Below, piece by piece: positions 34,201-46,877 of a stretch of DNA of 64,000 nucleotides. The DNA lies in assembly GCF_921293095.1 (NCBI RefSeq), contig NC_060246.1:10496001-10560000 (forward strand), written 5' to 3'. Below the pieces are notes generated by a model. The model worked only from the letters and a program-made list of their open reading frames with translations. It was not told the origin of the DNA and searched no databases. Source of the DNA: Ischnura elegans (Eukaryota > Arthropoda > Insecta > Odonata > Coenagrionidae). The position numbers were made by a program, and so were the translations under genes. Every line of letters begins with the position of its first letter. Position 1 is the first letter of the stretch.

Positions 34201-37200
34201 TCGAAACCTCGAATATCGAATACTTTCTAATATTCGAGGTATTCGAGTATTCGCGGATACTATTCGCACATCTCTAGTATACACCCATGTCTCGTATAGC
34301 GCAATTTCGATTAGCGCAATTTCGATATAGCGCAAATTCGTTCCTCGGGGAAACATTGCAACGAAGTGTAGCCTAATCACATATCTTAAACGCTCTCGTG
34401 ATAAAACGTGAACTTGCGCTAAGTACACACGAAATTTCTATCAATTTACGCATATTAATATTATTTCTTGCCTCAAATCTTCTTTTTTGTTCATATATTA
34501 ATCGAAATTCATTGCTGTGCAATTGCCAAAAGTATTACTCGTCATTGGGTCCAGATAGCCGGCCTACCGAAGTAATTTATCTCGTCTCCTTAACAGAATG
34601 ATAATAAATAATTTAGATCGTTAATTAAGCGTGGGGCTAGTGGAAATGAGTTTTTTTTTTCAGCAATACGATTTGAGACGTATTTTTGCCGTCGTAGGTT
34701 ACCGGGCGATTGACTTCCAGGTAGAGTGTCTACGCTAAAGCCTTCAAGGTCATCGGTATTCACGGGGGAGAAATGGAGCGGTGGCCGAGTAGCGCATGAA
34801 TAGCATCGACACATAAAAGGGTCCCCTATAGAGTCTCAAACACAATGGCTTCGTTCCCTCCCCGCAGTCTTAGGCCTTCTGCGTCTCAGGAATACAGTTC
34901 AGCAGTAGAAGGTGATTTAGATAGAGCCATACAGAGTAAAAACCAAGAGAATATGGCAAAAAATAGGAATGCGTGTAGAAAAATCAAGAATTTATCAAGA
35001 AAAACCATTAACCTAGAAGAGGACTTGAGAGAGGTCAATTGCTTTGAAAATGGAGAGCGTCAAAGCGATATTGCGCAGAAGTTTAAACTCACGATGCCTT
35101 ATTCTGAATAAAGACGAAGCTAAAATATCAGTGACCTCAGCCGCACTAACTTCAACCAAGCGGTCTACACATATGGAAAGTTCATGGTGAATCAGTACAA
35201 AAAGACGAGAGTGGTAATCGCTCCGAGACATTTAGTGAAAGCTCCGGTTGGTTCCAGAATTTAAACGGCAAGCAGGTATTTTCAGTGCGGCGATATCAGG
35301 TGAATCTGCAAGTGTTGATAGCGCAGCCACCACAACATTTTCTAATGAACTCCAAGCTGTTATTGAAAGTGGCTCCTTTCCCCCTCAACTAGTTTTTATT
35401 GTTGACGAGACGGTATTCTTTTGGAAAAGAATGCATTCTCGTTCATTCATTTTCAGGGAAGGAAAACCTGGGTCAGGTTTCAAGGCATTTAAAGACTGTT
35501 TCACGTAGCTGCTAATGACTCGGAGGACTTCAAATTAAAATGATATATCATTCATAAACTCCGCTGGCTATGAAATGGCATTTAAAGTAGCATTTTCCTG
35601 TCATTTCGATGAGCGACAAAAGGGCCTGGGTGACACAATAGTTGTTTTTAGACTAGTTTGAAAAATCGTCAACTGCTGGCAACGCATTACAATCCCCTGA
35701 GATAGCAGATGTTAGCCCACCCGCACGACAGGATGGAATTTCGAAAGCACGTAAGAATTTTTTTAAACGTGAATAAAAGTCTTTGAATGCGTGAATACTA
35801 TCTTTAAAGATGTTTTAAACTATAAATATTTATAGAAATAACGTTTTCTAAGGCTTTTTATGGGAATATAGATGTTTTAGAAGAAATTCAATACCCAAGA
35901 TCTATGCTACCAGGAACGCATCCCTATCTTCCCTATGTTAAAACGCTCTCGTATAATGCAAATTCGTATAGCGCAAAGACCCCAAGGAACGCATCCCTTG
36001 CGCTATACGAGACATGGGTGTATAGGCAATTATTTGCTCCACCCCCGGTTAAGCGACAATTGCAGTTTCAAATGCACAATAACACCATCGCATGTCACTT
36101 GCCTTCATGACAGCTCTATTTGTTCCCAAGTTTCGGTCATAATCACGCCATAAGCTCACAGAACTGCACCTTGCCACGAATGTATCTCGTATAACTTATT
36201 GCCATGCAACTGTTTAAAGCAGGGACTGGAGTATGGTTCCTGCCATTGCTCAGCCATTTAACGAACCTCAACAAGTTCAGACAATTAAAGATCCATGATC
36301 GCATTGCTACACATCGTCCACCACGCAGCCACAGATGAATGTTTTTTTGGAAACAAGTGTCAATAACTGTTTTGTGATATATTATTTGCAAATTTACGTA
36401 CAAATACACATGTTAAGGCAAAGGTAGGCCTTATTCCACAGTGAAAAAGCACTTGTATGAAAGAAAATTGGAAAGGAAAGGTCAATAATGGAATTGAGGG
36501 GTTTCATCCTTCAACAAGGAATACCATGAGTGCCCAATATAACAAGCATTTTTCCATGGATAATGAGCACTTGTTAAACCGAAATTCCACCCTATGAATC
36601 ATTCCACCCTTCCCAGAAAGAAGCCCCCACTCCGACTATGTTTGACATTCCTCCACCCATCCTACATAATTGAAAATATAGATTATAAGAACCCTTTTAA
36701 CTTTGCATGACATGTTTTTGACACTTAAAACAGGAAATCTTTGCCTGAAACCAAGTATGAATAGGGATTTTGGAATTGAATTGCAATTGAAAAAAAAATG
36801 GATTAGCCTTTTTTCGTCATTACATCACAATCTTTTTAAATGTTGTGATGTAATGACGAAAAGGTTTAATTAACATTAACTTTTTGTCATAATTTGGGAC
36901 AGCATTATGATGAAAAAAGAATTCACCCCTTTTAACATTACATGTAGTTGATTATGATGCTGCCCTAAAATCTTGCCATGAGAGCTACATATTTTAATAG
37001 TATTTGAAGAACCATACATATCTAACTGAATATGCAGCACATGTGGAGAGCTGAAGCTACAAATTAAGTTTAGAGATATTTACATCACTTTGCAAGAAAT
37101 TTCATTTATGAAGTGCATTGAATGTTCATCATCATCATCATTAGTCAACAATCCTAAGATTGGTTTGACGCAGCTCTCCATTTCTCTCTTCTATCCGCTA

Positions 37201-40200
37201 ATCTTTTCATAGCTACATATTTCTCCTCTTTTACATCCTTTATAACTTGTCCTATCTAACTCATTCGAGGCCGTCCCTTGCCCTTTTTCCCTTCCACTTG
37301 TCCTTCAATGATTGTCTTCATCAGACCATCATGCCTCAAAATGTGGCCAACTAAGTTGTCCCTTCTTCCCTTCCCTTGTCCCTTGGCATTGAATGTTAAT
37401 GGATTCAATATTTTCACCTAACATCATTAAATCACGTAGGCATCCAGCATGAGTAATAAAAGTGAATAGACGAAAATTAAGCTAAGGACAGATCAATGGA
37501 TTCTACAGAGCAGCAATATTTTTGATCCACTAACCTGAATTTAATTTCAGAATTTGTGTACGAATTAAAGTTGTACACATCTTGCATTTTCTGTACTTTC
37601 TCCAATGATAGGGGTGACTCCGTCTCGGCAAGAAGTTGAGCTAAAAACTCAATTATTTGATTTGAGCTCAAGGGCTTCAGGTCTGCATCCTTGGTGAATG
37701 GGCACGCCACTTGTGGATCCCAACTTTGCCATTGGAGGCGCAACTTACTACACGCATCGGCCAGGCTGGTATCATACCTAAATGAAATGGTAAAGACAGT
37801 CATTACATATTGCCTAATTAAATGAATAATTTATTTGGATATTTTATTACTCCTCATTTCAATATATCCCACACACTAAGAGCCGGTTTAATAATGTCTG
37901 ATTAAACTGGAGTTTACACTAAGCATCGGTTAAGTCCCAAAATACTGTTTTATAATCGATGGTTAAGTCAAATCTGAGCATTCAAGTGGTAGTCAAGCTA
38001 AACCATGGATTTCACTAAGGTAAAGGGTTAACGTGAAGTTTAAATTGTTGAAAATGGCGGACGTTTTGAAATGCTGAAGTACCCTACACAAGTTAGGCAA
38101 GTACAAGAAGTTAAAAGTGTTCAATTTCGACTTTCCTTTGTTTCACTTTTCGCAATAAATTGTTGGTATGAGACTTACAGTAGCTGCGCTTTCCTCTCGT
38201 CTAAGTTCCCATCAGCCAACCGGCGGTAGGATTTGCTTTATAAAACTTAAAATCTCGTTAAACTCCACGTTACCATTATCTCCACGTTAGTTAACGTGAG
38301 GTTTAACCAGACATTATAAAACCGGCCCTTGGAGAAGCAGTACCTAAAACTTAGGAGTTGAATTCAAAACAACCAAATAATACAAATTTTTTTGGAGGTA
38401 AACAGGATTTTTGATACCATTAGTTAGCAATAATCAATGACTATTGGGATAAATATGAAAATATGTACATGCTTCATAAATAGGTACAGTAAAACCTCTT
38501 TACATCGTAATGGAGGGGACCAAAATTTGGGCAATTTGATGTATGGAGGTTCACTATAGAGAGGTTTTAGTGGAAGGCACCATTTTTTCATATCCTAGGG
38601 AAATGAAAGGTGCTACTGTCTTTTTAATCATTAAATAACTACACCCATGTCTCGTATAGCGCAAGGGATGCATTCCTTGGGGTCTTTGCGCTATACGAAT
38701 TTGCGTTATACGAGAGCGTTTTAACATAGGGAAGATAGGGATGCGTTCCTGGTAGCATAGATCTTGGGTATTGAATTTCTTCTAAAACATCTATATTCCC
38801 ATAAAAAGCCTTAGAAAACGTTATTTCTATAAATATTTATAGTTTAAAACATCTTTAAAGATAGTATTCACGCATTCAAAGACTTTTATTCACGTTAAAA
38901 AAAATTCTTACGTGCTTTCGAAATTCCATCCTGTCGTGCGGGTGGGCTAACATCTGCTATCTCAGGGGATCGTAATGCGTTGCCGGCAGTTGACGATTTT
39001 TCAAACTAGTCTAAAAACAACTATTGTGTCACCCAGGCCCTTTTGTCGCTCATCGAAATGACAGGAAAATGCTACTTTAAATGCCATTTCATAGCCAGCG
39101 GAGTTTATGAATGATATATCATTTTAATTTGAAGTCCTCCGAGTCATTAGCAGCTACGTGAAACAGTCTTTAAATGCCTTGAAACCTGACCCAGGTTTTC
39201 CTTCCCTGAAAATGAATGAACGAGAATGCATTCTTTTCCAAAAGAATATCGTCTCGTCAACAATAAAAACTAGTTGAGGGGGAAAGGAGCCACTTTCATT
39301 AACAGCTTGGAGTTCATTAGAAAATGTTGTGGTGGCTGCGCTATCAACACTTGCAGATTCACCTGATATCGCCGCACTGAAAATACCTGCTTGCCGTTTA
39401 AATTCTGGAGCCAACCGGAGCTTTCACTAAATGTCTCGGAGCGATTACCACTCTCGTCTATTTGTACTGATTCACCATGAACTTTCCGTATGTGTAGACC
39501 GCTTGGTTGAAGTTAGTGCGGCTGAGGTCACTGATATTTTAGCTTCGTCTTTATTCAGAATAAGGCATCGTGAGTTTAAACTACTGCGCAATATCGCTTT
39601 GACGCTCTCCATTTTCAAAGCAATTGACCTCTCTCAAGTCCTCTTCTAGGTTTATGGTTTTTCTTGATAAATTCTTGATTTTTCTACACGCATTCCTATT
39701 TTTTGCCATATTTTCTTGGTTTTTACTCTGTATGGCTCTATCTAAATCACCTTCTTCTGCTGAACTGTATTTCTGAGACGCAGAAGGCCTAAGACTGCGG
39801 GGAGGGAACGAAGCCATTGTGTTTGAGACTCTATAGCGGACCCTTTTATGTGTCGATGCTATTCATGCGCAACTCGGCCACCGCTCCATTTCTCCCCCGT
39901 GAATACCGATGACCTTGAAGGCTTTAGCGTAGACACTACCTGGAAGTCAATCGCCCGGTAACCTACGACGGCAAAAATACGTCTCAAATCGTATTGCTGA
40001 AAAAAAACTCATTTCCACTAGCCCCACGCTTAATTAACGATCTAAATTATTTATTATCATTCTGTTAAGGAGACGAGATAAATTACTTCGGTAGGCCGGC
40101 TATCTGGACCCAATGACGAGTAATACTTTTGGCAATTGCACAGCAATGAATTTCGATTAATATATGAACAAAAAAGAAGATTTGAGGCAAGAAATAATAT

Positions 40201-43200
40201 TAATATGCGTAAATTGATAGAAATTTCGTGTGTACTTAGCGCAAGTTCACGTTTTATCACGAGAGCGTTTAAGATATGTGATTAGGCTACACTGCGTTGC
40301 AATGTTTCCCCGAGGAACGAATTTGCGCTATATCGAAATTGCGCTAATCGAAATTGCGCTATACGAGACATGGGTGTATATTTAAACATATATGCATGCA
40401 TAAGTGAACATATATTTACAGTTATACATTAGGAAAAGGATTACACAAAGGTAAAGTAACTAGTTAAAGAGGCCTTTTTAGAAAATAAATTAGTTATTGG
40501 TTTTGCTTAAAATTTTTTTCAAACTCTTTCGAAATAATGTTTTCAATTACATGAGCACTTTTTAATGTCATTTTCACTATAAATAAATCACTAGCTGTTT
40601 TCGTTAATGCCTTTTGACCTAAGAAATTATTCAATTTACTAATAGTAGAAGTGTGTAGTAGTAGTATAGAATAGTAGAAGTAGAAGTAGAATAGTAGAAG
40701 AAATACTAGGGTGTGTAAGTGGTAAGACGTGTGTTACCCTTTCTGCCTATGTATGTAGTGCCGATACATCGTGTTGTACACATATTGTGATATAATCAGC
40801 TGTCACAAGTTTTAATAAGTGTGTGTTCTCTTTGGTGTATCATTGGTGCGACCTGATAACTATAATTGAGTGAGTTGTGACTGCTTTTATCCTTGTGTAC
40901 CGAGCTGAATCAGTTTGTTTACATTTTGGCCGAAAACAAAATAGCAGCGTTAAATTCTTCAGGCTTTAATTTAATTATTACAAGCCAATTACAAGTTTAA
41001 TCTTGGATCTCCTCTGAGCGATGATATGTGCAAGATGTCGTGACTCTCTCCCTTCGGACGGTGACTTCGTGGTTTGCAGCTCCTGCGCTGGTAACATTCA
41101 TTACGAATGCGCCGGCATCAAGGAGTCTACATACAGATGCATGTCAAAAAAAACAAAGGAGGCTTGGAGATGTGTGACATGCCGTCAGAAGAAGGTATCC
41201 GCAGCAGAATCAGATAATACGGAACCGGAAGGAAAAACTAGACCTACGGCAACTGCAGAAGCATTTACGGAACCGAAGACAGTTGAAGTTGTCACCAAAG
41301 CTGACATTGATCACATCAAGAACAGCCTGTCTCTCATCACCAACAAGTATGAGGACTTTGTAAGTACTATATCCGACCTTAAGTCATCTGTAAATGACCT
41401 TAACAAAGTGATCAGTGTGTTGCAGGAACAGCTGCAACAAAAAGACGTTTTGGTGAACGATCTTCAGATTAAGGTTCATCAGCTTGAACAACTGCAGCTA
41501 ATCAAGCAAATAGAAATTATTGGTGTTCAAACTGAGGACACAGAGAATATTGATTCATTAGAGTCTAAGGTAATTGATGTAGTCGGGGATGTGGGTGTCA
41601 AACTTAATAAAAGTGACATTTCCGACATTCACATTGTTCCAAAATTTAAAAGTAAGCCAAGCAAAATTGTTGTGGAACTCACCAAGGGTTCTCTGAAGCA
41701 TGCCATTTTACGTAATAGATCTAAGCTGAACAGTGTCGAAAATAGAAAAAAGTACGATAACTCGAAGGTGTACATTAATGAAAGCCTCACAACCTTTTTT
41801 CGAAAACTGTTATGGCAAGCTAAAACTAAGGCTCAGGAACTAAATTACAGATACGTATGGCATAAAAATGGTAAAATACTAATTAGGAAGGGAGAGCAAA
41901 GTCAAATAATAAAGGTCCTGAGTGAAAAAGACCTAGCTAAGCTATCTTAGTGTTAAGTGTTTTGGCCTGTCATCCAGTTAAAATATTCTGTATAGCCAGG
42001 ACTCTTGATAACGGATCTTTTTTCTATTACATTGGATGAGGTTATAAGTAGGTTTTTTTTGATAATTGTTTCAGATAAATTTTCTGATATCAGCAATACT
42101 TTATAAATCTAACAGGTTATCTGTTTTCTTCATTCGTATTACTTTGTGTGACTGGAATCAGAAAATATGGACCCATTAAATGCATTGTGTCATAACATCA
42201 ACTATAAGTCACAATCTTTCTTTTATTAGTGTGTGTTTAAATGAAACAAAAATGGATCAATTCCAGTTCCTTAAAAAACAAACAATTAAATGTTATGAGT
42301 ATGACTCTCTCTCTCATCCAGATATCATGAATAGGACTAGAAAAAAACTGCTTATGCATCTTAATATAAGATCACTGAGAAAAAACTGGGATGCTTTTCT
42401 TGAGTACATTAGTGGTCTAAAAAAATTAAAACCATATGGTTTCATCCTTACTGAAGTAAATATACATCAAGATGAAACTGCCTTCTATAAAATTGAAGGA
42501 TATCAATCACATGTCCTTTTAAGGGACTCCAAAAGGGGTGGTGGCATCATTATTTATCTCAGAGATGATATTAGTGCGGTGAGACAATACAGAGAAACGG
42601 AAAGCTTTGAACTGATTCAACTGAATACGACTATTGATGACTATCATCTTAGAATTATAAGTATCTATAGACCACCTAATCTAAGTAAAAATAGATTCTT
42701 AGAGGAACTAGAGTATTTAATCTCGGAAAACTGCTCTGGTGACACTATTGTAATAGGAGATATTAACATTGATATAAAAGATAAAGAAAACATTTCCTCC
42801 ATTAAATATAATGATGTTTTAGCAAGTTTTGGGTTTATGTCAGTCATAAATACATTTACTCGGGAAGAAATTAAACAAGGGCGTGTCTCCCAAAGTTGTA
42901 TAGATCATATTTTTTATAATGGTAAAATAGAAGATGTTGAAGGTATAGTAGTCAAAGTGAAAATATCTGATCACTACTTGGTTGGCATTGGGATAAATCA
43001 ATATAATGAGAATGTTAACTCTAGATGTGCAGTTACCTCTAATGAGTATCTTACGGATGGTAAGAAGGTAAAGTCCTTGATTGGGAAACAAAATTGGAAT
43101 TATCTTCTCAAAAAACACTGTGATGTAAATAACTTACACGATGAGTTTTGTGAAATATTTAGGAAGATATATGAAGAATCTCAAGTTAAAGCAAAGAGTT

Positions 43201-46200
43201 TTTGTAGAAAACCAGGTAACAAATGGGTTACAAAAGAGATTACTGAATTATGTCAGCAAAGAGATAAAGCATTTAGAAGATGGAAAAGTCATCAAAACAG
43301 AATTGAGCTTAAACAGGCATACAAAACATTAAGAAATAAAGTGAACAAAGAAATTAGAAATTCAAAATTGGAGTACTATCATGACATGTGTGTTAATGCT
43401 AAGGATAGCAGGGGAGTCTGGAATGTAATAAACTAAATAAATGGAAATTACAGTAGAAAGAACCAAGATGAATTAATGCTAAAGCTATTTTGCAAGGATA
43501 AGGATATAGGTCAAATTTGTGATTCTTTTGCTTCTCATTTTACAGAGGGTATTGAAAGTATTAAACTGAATTGTAATGACAAGCTTGAAACTACTCAAGC
43601 ACAAAATTCTCTTGAGAGCATGTACCTTCCTGAGCCGAGCATTGAGGACATAGTTAAAATCATTAAAAGTCTAAAGAATAAGGGAAAAGGAATTGATGGA
43701 ATCAGAATGATGGACATCAAAGAAAATAGTGACCTGTGGCCGGTAATTACTACCTTAATAAAAAATAGCATCGCTGAAGGCCGGGTACCTGATGGAATGA
43801 AAATAGCGATAGCTAAACCAATCCACAAGGAAGGATCTCTTACAGAATTTAATAACTACAGACCTATATCAATACTGCCGGCCCTAAGTAAAATTTTAGA
43901 AAAATATGTGGTCATTCATCTCTCAAAATACATAGAAAAACGTGGTATTTTATCTAAATTCCAGTATGGGTTCCAAGAAAATAAAGGAACAAAAGAAGTT
44001 TTAGAGCATTTTGCTGACATTGTTAATACCAACCTTGATAAAAACAACAGTTTGTTAATCACATTTATTGATTTCAAAAAAGCATTTGATTCAGTTAATC
44101 ATAATATATTACTTGGGGATTTGCAAAATATAGGCATAAGAGGTTTGACACTGAAATGGTTCAAAAGCTATCTTGAACACAGAAAAATATCCGTTAGTCT
44201 AAATAATACACATGGCAAACAGGTGGTTTTGAAGTACGGGGTACCCCAGGGGTCCATTCTTGGACCTACGCTTTTTATTCTATACATAAATGGCATTGTA
44301 AATGCAATTAAACACTGCCAAATCCTATTGTATGCTGACGATGTTGTGCTAATTTCAGGCCATAAAGATATAAATAAAGCAAGTAATCTCATGCAAGAAG
44401 ATTTGAATAGTCTAGCCTGCTGGTCACATGACCATGATATGATAATAAACACAACTAAATCCAAAGTGATGCAGATCTTTCCCTATAGGCAAAACAAGGT
44501 TAAACTAAATATCTATTTTCATGAGGACCAATGTTTACACAACAATTGCAACTTGAAGTCTTGTAAATGCGTGCCACTAGAACAGGTCAGTCAGTTTAAA
44601 TATCTGGGTATAATAATAGATCAGTATTTTAAATTTGATTTACACATAATGAAGGTAAATAGTAGGTTGAGGAGGGTATGCTACCTAATGTACAAAATAA
44701 GAACGCTGGTCTCAACTAATATCAAATTGACAATTTACCATGCATTAGTTGAATCAATATTAAGATATGGTTTGACCATTTGGGGAAACACAGCCTCATG
44801 CTACAAAGAAAAGTTACAAGCAACGCAAAACAAAATTGTAAAATTACTAGAAAATAATAGTGACAGGCTTAATCATAATAATAAAACTCGGGGTAAAGGT
44901 GAATATCTACATAATCAAACCAAATGCAATATTACGAGGTATGCAAAAATGGGACTACTCAACATAACAAATTTATATAAATATATAGTTATAATTGATA
45001 ATTACTTTAATAAGAAATTCTTAAAGTATGTAGAGAGAACGCACACAATGTGCAACAGGAACAAACCAGCTTACTTTGTACCAAGATATTATAATAAGTA
45101 TGGAAAAAACAAATCAAAGGTAAAAATACCAATAATTTTTAATGGTCTACCTGAAAGCCTTAAATGCCTAAATCATTTGAGTGAATTAAAAAGGAAGCTT
45201 AAAGAATATCTTAGCACAAGCTAGAGATAAATCTTTTTATGTTGTATATTAACTGAGTGTAAATCCCACATACATGGTTGTGTTTTCTTTTGTGTGGCTT
45301 GGTTGTATGGAAAAAACAAATCAAAGGTAAAAATACCAATGATTTTAATGTTTTTATCTGAAAGCCTTAAATGCCTAAATCATTTGAGTGAATTAAAAAG
45401 GAAGCTTAAAGAATATCTTAGCACAAGCTAGACATTAATCTTTCTGGACAAAGATTTTTTATTGCAGTGGATGCTATTTCATGTTGGTGAAGGCATTTTT
45501 TTGTAATGGAAATTGTGCTACTTAAATGAGAGATATTTTGCTTGTTGTAAATGAAATTATTATGTTGTATAATAACTGAGTGTTAATCCCACATACATGT
45601 TTATGTTTTTCTTTTGTATGGCTTGGTTGTATGGAAAAAAAACAAATCAAAGGTAAAAATACCAATGATTTTAATGATTTACCTGAAAGCCTTAAATGCC
45701 TAAATCACTTGAGTGAATTAAAAAAGGAAGCTTAAAGAATATCTTAGCACAAGCTAGACATTAATCTTTCTGGACAAAGATTTTTTGCAGTGGATGTTAT
45801 TTCTTTTTGGTGAAGGCATTTTTTGGTGATGGAAATTGTACTACCTAAATGAGAGATATTTTGCTTGTTGTAAATGAAATTATAATGTTGTATATTAACT
45901 GAGTGTTAATCCCACATACATGGTTGTGTTTCTTTTGTATGGCTTGGTTGTATGGAAAAAAACAAATCAAAGGTAAAAATACCAATGATTCTAAATGATT
46001 TACCTGAAAGCCTTAAATGCCTAAATCATTTGAGTGATTAAAAAAAAAAGGGGAAACTAAAAGAATATCTTAGCACAAGCTATACAATAATCATTTCTGA
46101 GCAAAGATTCTTTCTGCAATTGGATGCTATTTCATGTGGGTGAAGGTAATTTTTTTGTAATGGAATTGGTACCACTTAAATGAGAGATATTTTCGCTTGT

Positions 46201-46844
46201 TGTAAAGGAAAATATTATGTTGTATATTAACTGAGTGTTAATTCCACATATATGGTGATGTTTTCTCTTGTTTGGATTGGTAGTATAGAAAAAACAAATC
46301 AAAGGTAAAAATACCAATGATTTTTAATGATTTTACCTGAATGCCTAAAATGCCTAAATCATTTGAGTGAATTAAAAAAAGAAGCTTAATGAATATCTTA
46401 GCACAAGCTTGACATTAATCTTTCTGGACTAAGATTTTATATGCAGTGGATGCTTTTTCTTGTGGGTGAAGGCATTTTTTTGTGATGGAAATTGTACTAC
46501 TTAAATGAGAGATATTTTTTCTTGTTGCAAATGAAAATATTTTGTTGTATTTTAATTGAGTGTTAATTCCACATACATGGTTTTGTTTCTTTTTGTCTTT
46601 TCTTTATCTGTGAACGCACTCAATATGTATTTTTATGGATAATTTTATGTTTACACACTCCAGCCGGCACCTGCTGACAAGCCTTGATTGGCTTAGCAGG
46701 ACCGTGAGGATATATTGCTGCTAATGTTATAAAAATATTTTTTTTTGTTATATTGGTTAAAGCAATTGTTTTGAAACTACTGCTGTTATCATCATTATAA
46801 CACATTATTTATTAATATGCTAAATCCTTGGCAATAAAGCAGAG

Positions 46845-46877
<33 letters not shown>

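Larger units (their letters stand above)
40700..46877 (+). mobile_element. Nearly intact Jockey/CR1-group non-LTR retrotransposon
   Basis: It comprises a presumed 5' UTR (from about 40700), ORF1 (41021-41950), ORF2 (42180-45224, one in-frame stop), a repetitive 3' UTR, an AATAAA at about 46833 and a pure poly(A) tail at about 46850-46877. The left boundary is uncertain and no target duplication was identified. The long unbroken A-run and near-intact ORFs indicate recent insertion. It lies in an LTA4H intron, antisense to that gene. Confidence 0.85.

Noticed and set aside
36815-36858. Hairpin as a microRNA precursor
   Set aside because: The 16-bp perfect stem with a short AT-rich loop is too short and too perfect, and there is no support for expression.
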